Assembly (NCBI RefSeq): GCF_028606985.1
Contig: NZ_CP117416.1
Span: forward strand, 623,501 to 687,500
Direction: 5' to 3'
DNA from: Paenibacillus kyungheensis
GTDB lineage: Bacteria; Bacillota; Bacilli; Paenibacillales; Paenibacillaceae
DNA length: 64,000 nt
Shown: piece by piece, positions 1 to 9,027 of the stretch
Numbering within the stretch: position 1 is the stretch's first letter
How the letters are laid out: every line of letters starts with the position of its first letter
Notes under the pieces: model-generated
Seen by the model: the letters and a program-made list of their open reading frames with translations, nothing else
Told to the model about the DNA's origin: nothing
Databases searched by the model: none
Translations under genes and position numbers: made by a program

Positions 1-255
1 CATAATATCACGGTTGCTAAAATTAGCGAGAGCACTGTATAAAAAACGTCCGTTACCCGGAATGTATTTGATCAAGTCGTCGATTTCTTTAGCGTTAGTG
101 ACATTACAACGTCCACCACCAGAAATACCGAGTTTGCGTCCTAATTTATTTCCTTTATCAACCAGTAATACCCGAGCACCATCTTCACTTGCTGCGACGC
201 TTGCCATCAACCCGGCTGAACCGCCACCAATAACTATAATATCGTATATCAACAT
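1..255 (-). CDS. FAD-dependent oxidoreductase, HI0933/BaiN (YtfP) family, 5' part only
   Basis: The reverse strand reads as an 85-codon open N-terminus that runs off the left edge. It starts with a Rossmann dinucleotide-binding loop (IVIGGGSAG at about residues 7-15), followed by the family-typical stretch [14 protein letters not shown] at about 41-54. Together these mark the HI0933/BaiN group of flavoproteins (about 420 aa when complete), often annotated as aminoacetone oxidase-like or NAD(P)/FAD-dependent oxidoreductase. The physiological substrate in Bacilli is not established. The start is ATG at 253-255, preceded on the minus strand by an AAAGGAAAG ribosome binding site. A plus-strand ORF over the same bases is an antisense shadow. 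Confidence 0.88.
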   Translation of the reverse strand, partial: MLIYDIIVIGGGSAGLMASVAASEDGARVLLVDKGNKLGRKLGISGGGRCNVTNAKEIDDLIKYIPGNGRFLYSALANFSNRDIM

Positions 256-524
256 ATATCTTTCCTTTGTATTAAAAATAGGAATCGACCCTTTGAATCT
301 AAAAGAATCGTTCTTTTTCAATATACCACTAATGGGTGTAGGAAAGGGGCACAATTCATAAATAGTATTCAAAAATAATTAACGTAGCACTATTGTTTAT
401 AATAGTAGACATCAAGGGTATTGAGTATAGGATTTCAAAATCTTAGAGTAAGGTACTATATATTGTAATATGGTATCTGATATACTTTAATCGAAATAGG
501 ACAGTTGTAGAGGAGGGACACGTC
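256..524. other. Intergenic region between divergent genes
   Basis: About 270 bases between the divergent oxidoreductase and kinase genes, very AT-rich. It must carry both promoters, but no convincing -35/-10 pair stands out. A strong Shine-Dalgarno (AGGAGGG, 511-517) lies at the right end and bears on the kinase start. Confidence 0.5.
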
Positions 525-557
525 ATTATCATTGTCGTCAAGGAAATTCTGCTGCAA

Positions 558-2231
558 ATGTTGGCTGTAGGATCTGCTGTTTTTTTCTTTTTGGGAGTAA
601 TTGAACGCAGTGGTTACGATTCCTTGCATAATGGGCGATTAGCATGGCGTGGGTATTCTCCTGTTGTCGTGTTTTCTTTCGCCATCAGTATAATGATTTG
701 TTGGTTTTTCTCAATATATAGTGCATCTCCGTACGCTCTTCATATGGGCGTTGTTTCATTGATTGTAGGAGTGATGTATATAGGGCCTCTTCGAGGGATG
801 GTATTGCTAGGTCTGGGTATTATTATGTACTTTTTGTTTAACGATCGTTGGAGTTGGACAGGATTACTGATTGATACCGGATTATTATTGTTTCCATTTA
901 TCTGTATTCTTTCTTTACGTTTTCGTACAGCTACTTTAAAAGTAAAACGCTTATTTGTCGCCATATTGATTTTGTTAAGCGCTGTATTATCTATGATAAT
1001 TTCAACATTGAGTGAAAATACATTACCGATGAACACGCAACTGTGGATTATTGTTGTAATGATTGTTGTAGCAGCATTGGGTGCAGGCGATTATTGCGTG
1101 CAAGCGATTGAACGTATTATAGAGAAGAAGCAATTGAACCGACAAATGCTTCGTTTATCGAATAAATTTATTACTGAAGCTGAAAAGTTACGTCAGATTA
1201 TGAATGTAGCCCCTTTAATTATTACATCTTTAGATGAAGATGGACGAATCACAGCTATTAATGCGAGTGCTCTGCAATTGATAAAACGTTCAATTCCTGA
1301 TCTTACATTAGAGTCTGCGATTGGCTTACATCTTACAGATTTAAAAAAAGAAGATATTACACCAGGTCTGTACGAGATCATTATACTAATCAAGGCAGCA
1401 CAATCCGGACAAGAAACGATTAACAAATTACTTCGTCTAGGGTATGGTTCATTTTATGTCAATATTGTACCGCTATTTACGCCTTCAGAAGAGTTATCCG
1501 GTGTGGTGATATTGAGTCAGGATACAACAGAGATTGAGCAATTACGCAATGAACTGAATCATGTAGAGCAATTGAGTCTAGTCGGCAAAATGGCGGCTAG
1601 TATCACACATGAAATTCGCAATCCTATGGCGGTCGTTCGAGGCTTTTTACAGTTGATGCAAGAAAAGAGCCCGCCTTCTCTAGATCATTATTATGTGATT
1701 GTGATGGATGAACTGGATCGGGCGAATAGCATTATTAACGATTTTTTATCATTAGCCCAGAATCGTGTAGTAGAGAAGCAACGGATTCATTTACATTCTA
1801 TTATAGAAGAATTGCTTCCGTTATTATGGGCAGATGCGAATCTACGCGGACAAAGTATTGTATTCGTACAGGGTGCTAATATTCCTGAATTGAATTTGAA
1901 TTCAAAAGAAATCAAGCAACTGATTTTGAATTTAGCACGTAATGGGATGGAAGCGATGGAGGATAAAGGTGAGTTAACGATAGAGACTCACAGTAACGGC
2001 AATGAAGTCACGATGAGTATTCAAGACACAGGGCCAGGTATTTCTCCAGACAAGCTAGAAAAGCTATTTGAGCCTTTTTATACTACCAAATCAAAAGGGA
2101 CTGGTCTGGGATTATCGCTGTGCTTGAGTATTGTCGAACGTCATCATGGACGGATTCAGGTGGAATCGCAACAAGGAATCAAAACAACCTTTATCGTTAC
2201 ATTTGATTCTGCATACGATCAGATCGATTAA
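558..2231 (+). CDS. Membrane sensor histidine kinase, KinB-like (5TM-PAS-HisKA-HATPase)
   Basis: Five to six hydrophobic segments span residues 1-180, a PAS-like domain about 205-330, and a HisKA domain with phospho-acceptor H351 in THEIRNP. A HATPase domain follows with N-box near 458-467, G1 DTGPG at 490-494 and G2 GTGLGL at 514-519. This layout matches the sporulation/competence-type kinases of Bacilli such as KinB, which feed phosphate into the Spo0 phosphorelay; the role here is inferred. No response regulator is adjacent, as is usual for orphan sporulation kinases. The first ATG is at 558, but the strong AGGAGGG at 511-517 points to an in-frame ATT codon at 525 (7-nt spacing), which would add 11 residues. 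The ATG at 558 has only AAGGAA at 540-545, 12 nt away. Confidence 0.9.
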   Translation: MLAVGSAVFFFLGVIERSGYDSLHNGRLAWRGYSPVVVFSFAISIMICWFFSIYSASPYALHMGVVSLIVGVMYIGPLRGMVLLGLGIIMYFLFNDRWSWTGLLIDTGLLLFPFICILSLRFRTATLKVKRLFVAILILLSAVLSMIISTLSENTLPMNTQLWIIVVMIVVAALGAGDYCVQAIERIIEKKQLNRQMLRLSNKFITEAEKLRQIMNVAPLIITSLDEDGRITAINASALQLIKRSIPDLTLESAIGLHLTDLKKEDITPGLYEIIILIKAAQSGQETINKLLRLGYGSFYVNIVPLFTPSEELSGVVILSQDTTEIEQLRNELNHVEQLSLVGKMAASITHEIRNPMAVVRGFLQLMQEKSPPSLDHYYVIVMDELDRANSIINDFLSLAQNRVVEKQRIHLHSIIEELLPLLWADANLRGQSIVFVQGANIPELNLNSKEIKQLILNLARNGMEAMEDKGELTIETHSNGNEVTMSIQDTGPGISPDKLEKLFEPFYTTKSKGTGLGLSLCLSIVERHHGRIQVESQQGIKTTFIVTFDSAYDQID

Positions 2232-2287
2232 AGCCTACTTAAAACTTTCTTTACAGTATTGTCTTAACAAGTATTCGATTCTGTCTC

Positions 2288-2315
2288 TTGCTTTCATCAC
2301 ACATGACTGTATAAT
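2288..2315 (+). promoter_or_regulatory. Probable sigma-A promoter of the bacilliredoxin gene
   Basis: TATAAT at 2310-2315 is preceded by TTGCTT at 2288-2293 with a 16-nt spacer. The -10 is perfect and the -35 poor. It sits 39 bases before the bacilliredoxin start. Confidence 0.45.
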
Positions 2316-2353
2316 ATAACTTAACGCTTATTAAAAGTAAGGAGTGAATAACA

Positions 2354-2788
2354 ATGTCAATGTCTTTTGATCAATATATGAGAGATATGGTTCAACCGAT
2401 GCGGGATGAACTTACTACACTAGGTATTACGGAGCTTCGTACTCCAGAAGAAGTAGAAGCACATCTTCCTGATCAAAAAGGAACAACACTGGTTGTCGTG
2501 AACTCAGTATGCGGATGCGCAGCAGGTCAATGTCGTCCAGGCGTTGCTCAAGCCCTACAAAATGAATTGAAACCGGATCATTTGTATACGGTATTTGCAG
2601 GACAAGATAAAGAAGCAACAGCCAAAGCACGCGAATATTTCGCACCGTTCCCACCGTCTTCGCCTTCGATTGCTTTGATGAAAGATGGAGAATTAGTCCA
2701 CTTTATCGAGCGTCACCAGATTGAAAACAACTCGGCAGAAGATATTGCTTATGCATTGAATGATGCATTTGAAAAATATTGCCTGTAA
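2354..2788 (+). CDS. brxB: Bacilliredoxin, BrxA/BrxB family (YphP/YqiW)
   Basis: This 144-aa cytosolic thioredoxin-fold protein matches the usual length of BrxA/BrxB. The redox centre is C53-G-C55 (VCGCAAGQC), the CXC motif that removes bacillithiol from S-bacillithiolated proteins in Firmicutes. Function is assigned from the family. The start ATG at 2354 has the ribosome binding site AAGGAGTG at about 2339. The gene is monocistronic, with its own promoter and terminator. Whether it is the A or B paralogue cannot be settled from one sequence, so the symbol is tentative. Confidence 0.9.
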   Translation: MSMSFDQYMRDMVQPMRDELTTLGITELRTPEEVEAHLPDQKGTTLVVVNSVCGCAAGQCRPGVAQALQNELKPDHLYTVFAGQDKEATAKAREYFAPFPPSSPSIALMKDGELVHFIERHQIENNSAEDIAYALNDAFEKYCL

Positions 2789-2817
2789 TCTAACCGCATG
2801 GTTTATATAAACATCAT

Positions 2818-2872
2818 CAAATGTCCTGCTTTTTTCGGCAAAGCTGAAAATTGCGGGACGTTTGTTTTTTTT
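2818..2872 (+). terminator. Rho-independent terminator after the bacilliredoxin gene
   Basis: Stem 2818-2829 pairs with 2853-2864, including G-U pairs, and is followed by a T-rich run (TTGTTTTTTTT). Confidence 0.8.
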
Positions 2873-2939
2873 CGCTGATATGAATAGAATGGAATGGGTA
2901 AACATGTAGTACAGAATAAATAAAGGAGTGGAAATGAAG

Positions 2940-3749
2940 ATGAGTATACAACAGCAAATTATTGATGATTTACGCGTTCAACCAACGATTGAACCCGATG
3001 CAGAGATTCGCAAGCGTGTTGATTTTCTCAAATCCTATATTCAAAAATCAGGTACACAAGGTCTACTGATTGCGATTAGTGGTGGAATTGACAGTGCTGT
3101 TGCGGCGGGTCTGTGCAAACAAGCGACTGATGAATTGAGCGAGTCTACAGGTAAAAAATACATGACACTTGGTGTATATCAACCTTATGGACAACAATCA
3201 GATATCGCTGATAGTTATGCAGTTGCTGAAGCATTCAAGCTTGAGCATACTGTCGAAACTGATGTACAAAGTGGTGTAGATGCGATTACAGATCTAGTGA
3301 ATAAAGTATTGCCTAGTATCGATATCCAAGATCCAATCACTCCACAAGCTAAAGGAAATATCAAAGCAAGAACACGTATGGTCACTCAATATGCACTGGC
3401 AAATGAATTGAATTTGTTAGTAGTAGGAACCGATCATGCTTCTGAAGCAATCACAGGCTTTTTCACTAAATATGGTGATGGCGCTGTAGATATTACGCCG
3501 CTAAGTACACTAAACAAACGTCAAGTTCGTCAGTTAGCTACACATATGGCTGTTCCACAATCTATTCTGGATAAAGCTCCTTCTGCTGGATTATGGGAAG
3601 ATCAGACAGATGAAGACGAATTAGGTATTACGTATAACGATAACAGCGACTATCTAGAAGGCAAAACAATAGATCCAGTAGCAGCAGAGCGTCTTGAAAG
3701 TTATTACAAACGCACTGCACACAAACGTGATCCGATTCCAGGTATCTAA
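2940..3749 (+). CDS. nadE: NH3-dependent NAD+ synthetase
   Basis: The enzyme converts nicotinic acid adenine dinucleotide to NAD+ with ATP and ammonia, the last step of NAD biosynthesis. The PP-loop SGGIDS lies at residues 47-52, followed by the conserved KARTRM, VGTDHASE and GFFTKYGDG blocks. At 269 aa it has the size of the single-domain bacterial enzyme without a glutaminase domain. GTG 2928, ATG 2934 and ATG 2940 are all in frame. I chose 2940 because its N-terminus (MSIQQQI) lines up with B. subtilis NadE and AGGAG (2924-2928) overlaps the GTG. The gene appears to stand alone. Confidence 0.93.
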   Translation: MSIQQQIIDDLRVQPTIEPDAEIRKRVDFLKSYIQKSGTQGLLIAISGGIDSAVAAGLCKQATDELSESTGKKYMTLGVYQPYGQQSDIADSYAVAEAFKLEHTVETDVQSGVDAITDLVNKVLPSIDIQDPITPQAKGNIKARTRMVTQYALANELNLLVVGTDHASEAITGFFTKYGDGAVDITPLSTLNKRQVRQLATHMAVPQSILDKAPSAGLWEDQTDEDELGITYNDNSDYLEGKTIDPVAAERLESYYKRTAHKRDPIPGI

Positions 3750-3806
3750 ATCACTATTGGTACACTATCAAGTCCGAACATAATTACGAATTTTTTTATA
3801 CACACG

Positions 3807-3860
3807 AAAACAGCGTTCTTTTAACCGTAGCAAAAGGTTGAAAGAGCGCTGTTTATATTT
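3807..3860. terminator. Bidirectional terminator between nadE and the convergent hydrolase gene
   Basis: A long imperfect inverted repeat has arms beginning AAACAGCG (3808) and ending CGCTGTTT, with A-rich and T-rich flanks. It lies between two convergent genes. Confidence 0.8.
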
Positions 3861-3896
3861 TGATTTATTATAGAAAATACAGATGTTTCATATAGA

Positions 3897-4727
3897 TTAA
3901 TCCAAACGACTACCGATCACGCTACGAATAAATGTACTGCTTGCTTCGATGGCTTGATCCAGTTGAGGAGAAGAATCAACAAAAGGATGAACCGTATTAA
4001 ACATATGGTTGCCACCTTCAATAGCAACATAATTAATCGAAGGATTGGCATTCAACAAAGCTTGTGATCCTTCAAGAAGATGCGGATGATCTTCTGTGCC
4101 TTGCACGAGCATAATCGGCAAAGCCGCTTCAGTGATACGATGAAGTAGATCGTATTGTTCACGATGTTGCTCGATATCATCAATAATGCTACGATCCAGT
4201 GGCATCTGCTGACCTGTGCGTGCATTGGTAATATAGCTTCTGCCGGTCGTCACCATTTCTTTTTTCTGTTCAGTAGTGAACAGGCTAGGTAGATCACTGA
4301 TCCCATTCCATGATAATACACCTGCAATCTGATCTGGATGATCCAGTGCATGAATAAGGCTGGTTCCACCTCCACGACTATGTCCTAGCACAAATAGTGG
4401 CAATTCTTGATATTCAGGTTGTTCTTTTATATAATTCGTCACGTTCGATAAATCTTCCAGTTCAAAACCATACGTATTATGAGCAAATAATTCAAGCTCG
4501 GTAAATTCTTCTGGCTGTTCGCCAATACCATTATGTGAAAAGTTAAATGTAATCACATCGCCGATACTGCTTAATTGCTGAGCAACATAAGGGAACATCC
4601 CCCAATCTTTGAATCCTTTATACCCATGAGCGATAATTATCACTGCTCGTACTTCATGTTTAGCAGGGTAGCGAGTACAACGAATGACTGCCCCGTCTGC
4701 TCCGGGGATTGTAAATGAATTAGACAT
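3897..4727 (-). CDS. Alpha/beta hydrolase family protein
   Basis: A 276-aa cytosolic alpha/beta hydrolase. HGYKGFKDWG near residues 34-43 forms the oxyanion-side loop, the nucleophile elbow is GHSRGG (S117), and the probable acid and base are D213 (QGTED) and H241 (GGNHMF). The order and spacing suit a serine esterase/peptidase-like enzyme with an intact triad. Substrate is unknown. Three consecutive ATGs lie at 4733, 4730 and 4727. The AGGAGG just upstream gives 2, 5 and 8 nt spacing, so the third is preferred. Confidence 0.85.
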   Translation of the reverse strand: MSNSFTIPGADGAVIRCTRYPAKHEVRAVIIIAHGYKGFKDWGMFPYVAQQLSSIGDVITFNFSHNGIGEQPEEFTELELFAHNTYGFELEDLSNVTNYIKEQPEYQELPLFVLGHSRGGGTSLIHALDHPDQIAGVLSWNGISDLPSLFTTEQKKEMVTTGRSYITNARTGQQMPLDRSIIDDIEQHREQYDLLHRITEAALPIMLVQGTEDHPHLLEGSQALLNANPSINYVAIEGGNHMFNTVHPFVDSSPQLDQAIEASSTFIRSVIGSRLD

Positions 4728-4835
4728 CATCATTACCTCCTTCTAAATACTACTTACCCAAAGTGCTTGATACTCAAAGCGCGACCTCTATAGATTAAAA
4801 ATGATTGGTATTCGCAAAATATCTTACAGTAGTGC

Positions 4836-4866
4836 TTGGCAGTCAAAGTGTGAGCAATGGTACAAT
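4836..4866 (+). promoter_or_regulatory. Candidate promoter of acpS, extended -10 type
   Basis: TTGGCA at 4836-4841 and TACAAT at 4861-4866, with a TG dinucleotide one base before the -10. The 19-nt spacer is long, which the extended -10 could compensate. Confidence 0.45.
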
Positions 4867-4905
4867 AGAAGTATGCGAAATTAGAATGTGCAGGAGGTAC
4901 GTATT

Positions 4906-5313
4906 TTGATTTATGGTATAGGACACGATGTTCTTGAAATCAAACGGGTGACTACGATTATGAGTGGCTCACACGGGCAAAGATTTATCGATCGTATTCT
5001 CACACCGGCTGAACGTGAGATTGCTCAGACCAAAGGAGCCAAATTATATGAATTTGTAGCTGGTCGGTTTGCTCTTAAAGAAGCTATTTCTAAAGCATTC
5101 GGCTGTGGAATTGGCGCAATATTGAGTTTTATTGATATCGAGATTGTACCGGATGCTTCAGGCAAGCCTACTGTAACCTTATCAGCTCAAGCATGGGAGC
5201 GATTAGGATTGCAATATCAAGCTGAATATTACCAGATGCATGTAAGTATTTCTCATCAGACAGAACTTGCTTCTGCATTTGCGGTGATTGAAAAAATAGA
5301 ATTTATACATTAA
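4906..5313 (+). CDS. acpS: Holo-[acyl-carrier-protein] synthase
   Basis: AcpS transfers 4'-phosphopantetheine from CoA to apo-acyl carrier protein. The magnesium-binding residues of the family appear as D8 in GIGHDVLEI and E59 in GRFALKEAISKAFG. The protein is 135 aa, slightly longer than the usual 118-125. The start is TTG at 4906, with AGGAGGT at 4892-4898 spaced 7 nt. Upstream in-frame GTG 4888 would precede the ribosome binding site. Convergence with the hydrolase does not occur here; the two are divergent. Confidence 0.92.
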   Translation: MIYGIGHDVLEIKRVTTIMSGSHGQRFIDRILTPAEREIAQTKGAKLYEFVAGRFALKEAISKAFGCGIGAILSFIDIEIVPDASGKPTVTLSAQAWERLGLQYQAEYYQMHVSISHQTELASAFAVIEKIEFIH

Positions 5314-5394
5314 ATAACATATTGCATCAGATGAACAACACGATTCTACATCATATCCGGTCGAAAAGATATTCGATCACTGAAGGAGAGTATT

Positions 5395-6786
5395 ATGTCT
5401 AATCTAGCATTACAGCAAGAAGCCAAAATTTATTTTAGTCGTGAATTGTTAGTATGGTATGACGAGCATAGGCGTGATTTACCATGGAGACGAAGCCGTA
5501 ACCCTTACCATATCTGGATATCTGAAATTATGTTACAACAGACGCGTGTCGATACAGTTATTCCTTATTTTACTCGCTTTGTTGAAAAATTCCCGACAGT
5601 AGAAGCATTAGCAACTGCACCGGAAGAAGAAGTGCTCAAAAGCTGGGAAGGACTCGGTTATTACTCGCGTGCACGCAATCTACAAGCAGCAGCGCAACAA
5701 GTAGTAGAGCGTCATGAAGGCATTGTACCGAATACACCGGAAGAAATATCTGCACTCAAAGGAATAGGGCCTTACACAGCAGGTGCAGTACTTAGTATTG
5801 CTTACGGTGTACCTGTTCCAGCAGTCGATGGAAATGTAATGCGTGTATTATCGAGATATTTCTGCTTGGAAGATGATATTGCCAAAGGACCAACCAGAGT
5901 CAAAATGGAAGTGTTAGCCAAAGAGTTAATTCCACGTGGACGTGCTTCTGATTTCAATCAGGCATTAATGGAATTAGGTGCTATGGTATGTACGCCCAAA
6001 TCACCTGGCTGTCTAACCTGTCCGGTTATGAAGCATTGCGAAGGTCGAATGAATGGGATGGAACTTATTTTGCCGATCAAAACCAAATCCAAGCCACCAC
6101 GTCCTGAACATCGTTTGCTTGCTCTGATCGAAGGTACAGGCGAACGTGCAGGTCAGGTATTGATTCGCCAGCGCCCGGCTACCGGATTACTTGCACGGAT
6201 GTGGGAATTGCCTCATATTCTTGCTGACGATTCCAAAAAAGCAGGTGCAGGTGCAGATCTGCCAGATGCAGAAGCGATGAAGCGTTTGACTAATGGTATT
6301 CATAATGAAGGCGTAGATATTCAGCCGTTAGAACCATGGATTACCGAAGAACATACATTTAGCCATATCCATTGGACGATGCGTGTATTCCGCTGTCATG
6401 AAGCTGGAGTGCAGGCTACAGGGCAATATTCACAAGATACAGAGAATGATACAAGTTCTATGACACAGCCGTTAGAAGCGTCTCAAGGAGCTTTGAAAGA
6501 TATCGATCCATTGGAATACGAACAAGCGACATTAGAACTCAAATTATCAGGTTCTACACCGGGTAGCTTACAGAAGATCAAAGAACAACTTCAACTGGAT
6601 GATACATTGATTGTAGAGCATCAAGATGCGGTTGCTGAGCATCCTGAAGTGTATCAAGCGGTTCCAAGTACTTTAGTCGGTGAAGCTTTTGCTTATGACT
6701 ATCGCTGGATTAGCGCAGAAGATATGAAAAATTACGCTTTTCCTAATCTATTCCTCAAAATTCTGCAACAGCATTTTGCCAAGTAA
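5395..6786 (+). CDS. mutY: A/G-specific adenine DNA glycosylase, with enlarged C-terminal domain
   Basis: MutY removes adenine mispaired with 8-oxoguanine. The HhH-GPD domain has catalytic E44 (WISEIMLQQTR), the helix-hairpin-helix LKGIGPYTAG at 121-130, and D145 (VDGNVMR). A [4Fe-4S] cluster follows with C199, C206, C209 and C215. The C-terminal NUDIX-like domain begins near 235. Total length is 463 aa against about 350-370 for typical homologues. The excess lies around residues 340-435, a polar, low-complexity segment, before a normal end (FAYDYRWIS to the C-terminus). The reading frame is intact. The ATG at 5395 has GGAGAG upstream. The SUKH gene follows 19 nt downstream. Confidence 0.93.
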   Translation: MSNLALQQEAKIYFSRELLVWYDEHRRDLPWRRSRNPYHIWISEIMLQQTRVDTVIPYFTRFVEKFPTVEALATAPEEEVLKSWEGLGYYSRARNLQAAAQQVVERHEGIVPNTPEEISALKGIGPYTAGAVLSIAYGVPVPAVDGNVMRVLSRYFCLEDDIAKGPTRVKMEVLAKELIPRGRASDFNQALMELGAMVCTPKSPGCLTCPVMKHCEGRMNGMELILPIKTKSKPPRPEHRLLALIEGTGERAGQVLIRQRPATGLLARMWELPHILADDSKKAGAGADLPDAEAMKRLTNGIHNEGVDIQPLEPWITEEHTFSHIHWTMRVFRCHEAGVQATGQYSQDTENDTSSMTQPLEASQGALKDIDPLEYEQATLELKLSGSTPGSLQKIKEQLQLDDTLIVEHQDAVAEHPEVYQAVPSTLVGEAFAYDYRWISAEDMKNYAFPNLFLKILQQHFAK

Positions 6787-6805
6787 AAAAAGGAGCGGTA
6801 TAGCC

Positions 6806-7225
6806 ATGATATCGTTAGAGGAAAGTGAACAATCGTTAACCGAACAAGAATGGCAGACTTTTGCTCAAAAGATAGAATATCCGTTACCCGAGTCATTCAA
6901 AGACTTTTATCTACAACATAATGGTGGTTATTTAGAAACGTTATTTATAGATGGAGAAGAATATGCTCCGTTGATTCATGGATTTATGCCGATTACACAT
7001 GGTTCACTAACGATTGAGCAATCGATGATCGATATGCAGTATGCGTGGGATATTTTGCAAGAAGTCTGTATTCCATTTGCTTCGGATCCTGGAGGGAATA
7101 GCTTTCTATTACGCATTGAACCTCAACATTACGGAGAAGTTGTGGTCTGGTTAGAAGAAGATAAGTCGATTATTGCTTTTCGAGATTCTTTTACCGAGTT
7201 GCTAGAAGATCTGCCTTATTATTAA
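6806..7225 (+). CDS. SMI1/KNR4 (SUKH) family protein
   Basis: A 139-aa acidic soluble protein with the SUKH signatures LPESFKDFYLQHNGG near the N-terminus and FASDPGGNSFLL in the middle. Family members are often immunity proteins against contact-dependent or polymorphic toxins, but many bacterial copies are solitary with unknown roles. No toxin gene is adjacent here. The start is ATG 6806, preceded by AAAGGAGCGG. An earlier in-frame ATG at 6776 lies inside mutY. It is probably co-transcribed with mutY. Confidence 0.8.
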   Translation: MISLEESEQSLTEQEWQTFAQKIEYPLPESFKDFYLQHNGGYLETLFIDGEEYAPLIHGFMPITHGSLTIEQSMIDMQYAWDILQEVCIPFASDPGGNSFLLRIEPQHYGEVVVWLEEDKSIIAFRDSFTELLEDLPYY

Positions 7226-7261
7226 GCTTGATGATTAGGAATTGAGTAGACTATCCATATA

Positions 7262-7316
7262 ACAACAAAAGATAGCGTACAATAGGAGTGGCTATATGTA
7301 CGCTATTTTTGTTGTG
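7262..7316 (+). terminator. Long terminator hairpin after the SUKH gene
   Basis: Arms 7262-7281 and 7297-7315 (ACAACAAAA...GCGTACA and its complement) form a near-perfect stem of about 19 bp. T-rich sequence lies within the 3' arm. Confidence 0.7.
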
Positions 7317-7465
7317 AATAGAATAGCAATAAATTGAAAGTTTTATCATGATTGATCTTTTATAGTAAAAAGACATCTCTCTATCAAAGAGTAAAAAGTA
7401 GAAAAAGAAATACATAGTGCTCAGAGAGATAAGTGATATTTTGGAGAAGATGGAGGCGCAAGATT

Positions 7466-8341
7466 ATGAATCCCAAAGAGTTAGGTGCTTTACTGTTATT
7501 GGGTGCACTATGGGGAGCATCCTTTTTATTTATTCGTGTAGCGGCTCCTGTATTAGGACCGATCTGGCTTATTGATCTACGGGTATTGATTGCAGGGATC
7601 GTATTGCTGATCTATGCACTAATAGTACGCAAACTTCCTCATTTCAAAAGCCAATGGAAATCATATCTGATGTTAGGCTTACTGAATGCATTGATTCCAT
7701 TTGTCTTGATCGCGTATTCAGCGATTCATCTCAATGCGTCATTAACAGCGATCTTGAATGCCACTACACCTCTATTTACAGCAATTGTTGCTCGCTTTTG
7801 GCTCGGTGAATTGTTATCAGTTCGCAAAGTAATCGGTATTCTAGTCGGGCTTACAGGTGTATGTATTCTGATGGGTTGGAGTTCAGTTCCATTCACTGTA
7901 GAAGTCTGGTTATCTATTGGAGCTTCGTTAATGGCGGCTTTATTTTATGGTATTGGTGGAGTCTATACCAAGCGTACTTTTACCGGTACACCTCCGCTTG
8001 CTTTATCAATTGGACAGCAATTGAGTGCAGGGCTTATTTTGATTCCGTTTAGCGTAGTTAGTGTACCGACAGCGCCTATTTCTTTGACCGTGATACTAGC
8101 GGTATTGGGATTGGCGGTATTATCAACTTCGATAGGATATTTATTATACTTTTATCTAGTAGAACGTGTAGGCCCGACCAAAACGGTGAGTGTGACGTTC
8201 TTAGTGCCATTATTCGGTATTTTATGGGGCGTATTGTTATTAAATGAACAGATAACAGTAGGAACGATTATAGGATTGCTGGTGATTTTGGCAGGTATTA
8301 TTTTAATGAACGGTATTCAAAAGCAGAAGAAAATCATATAA
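7466..8341 (+). CDS. EamA/RhaT-type drug/metabolite transporter
   Basis: A 291-aa integral membrane protein with about ten hydrophobic helices in two EamA repeats (about 8-140 and 155-285). The N-terminal motif GALWGASFLFIRVAAP is typical of DMT-superfamily exporters. Substrate cannot be predicted. The ATG at 7466 is chosen because GGAGG at 7452-7456 gives 9-nt spacing. An in-frame GTG at 7433 lacks a site. It shares a terminator with the convergent sodA. Confidence 0.88.
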   Translation: MNPKELGALLLLGALWGASFLFIRVAAPVLGPIWLIDLRVLIAGIVLLIYALIVRKLPHFKSQWKSYLMLGLLNALIPFVLIAYSAIHLNASLTAILNATTPLFTAIVARFWLGELLSVRKVIGILVGLTGVCILMGWSSVPFTVEVWLSIGASLMAALFYGIGGVYTKRTFTGTPPLALSIGQQLSAGLILIPFSVVSVPTAPISLTVILAVLGLAVLSTSIGYLLYFYLVERVGPTKTVSVTFLVPLFGILWGVLLLNEQITVGTIIGLLVILAGIILMNGIQKQKKII

Positions 8342-8344
8342 ATC

Positions 8345-8388
8345 AAAAAAGACCTCATTGATTAATACTAATCAAGAGGTCTTTTTTT
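8345..8388. terminator. Bidirectional terminator between the EamA gene and sodA
   Basis: AAAAAAGACCTC and GAGGTCTTTTTTT arms with an internal TTGATTA/TAATCAA extension. The hairpin is symmetric and works for both convergent genes. Confidence 0.9.
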
Positions 8389-8418
8389 GAAATGCTTATA
8401 TTGTCAAAAGATAAATTC

Positions 8419-9027
8419 TTATTTTGCAGCAGCGTAACGTTTGTTAACTGCATCCCAGTTGATTACATTCCAGAAAGCTGCAATGTAGTCAGGGCGTTTG
8501 TTTTGATATTTAAGGTAGTATGCATGTTCCCATACATCAATACCAAGCAATGGAGTAGCACCTTCCATAACCGGGCTATCTTGGTTAGGAGTACTTGTTA
8601 CTGCCAATTTGCCATCTTTAACAACTAGCCAAGCCCAACCGCTACCAAAACGAGTAGTTGCTGCTTTAGCGAAGTCTTCTTTGAATTTCTCAAAGCCACC
8701 TAGTTCGCTATCGATTGCTGCTGCGATATCACCAGTAGGTGCGCCGCCAGCGTCAGGTCCGATAATTTCCCAGAAAAGACTGTGGTTGTAGTGTCCGCCA
8801 CCGTGGTTACGAACTGCTGTACGAATACCTTCAGGTACGCTGTCCAGGTTGCTGATCAATTCTTCCAAGCTTTTGCCTTGCAATTCAGGAGCACTTTCCA
8901 AAGCGGTATTCAGACTAGTTACATATGTGTTGTGATGACGGTCATGGTGAATCATCATCGTTTGTTCGTCGATGTGTGGTTCCAGAGCGTTGTTAGGGTA
9001 CGGTAATGCTGGTAATTCGAATGCCAT
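8419..9027 (-). CDS. sodA: Superoxide dismutase [Mn]
   Basis: A 202-aa cytosolic Mn/Fe superoxide dismutase. The metal ligands are H27, H82, D164 and H168 (IDVWEHAYY), and the C-terminal motif block [18 protein letters not shown] is complete. [11 protein letters not shown] is typical of Mn-type Bacillus enzymes. It detoxifies superoxide to hydrogen peroxide. The ATG at 9027 is preceded by GGGAGGT on the minus strand. The gene appears monocistronic. Confidence 0.96.
   Translation of the reverse strand: MAFELPALPYPNNALEPHIDEQTMMIHHDRHHNTYVTSLNTALESAPELQGKSLEELISNLDSVPEGIRTAVRNHGGGHYNHSLFWEIIGPDAGGAPTGDIAAAIDSELGGFEKFKEDFAKAATTRFGSGWAWLVVKDGKLAVTSTPNQDSPVMEGATPLLGIDVWEHAYYLKYQNKRPDYIAAFWNVINWDAVNKRYAAAK

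Noticed and set aside
14-361. Plus-strand ORF of 115 aa at the left edge
   Set aside because: It is antisense to a clear flavoprotein N-terminus and has no family features.
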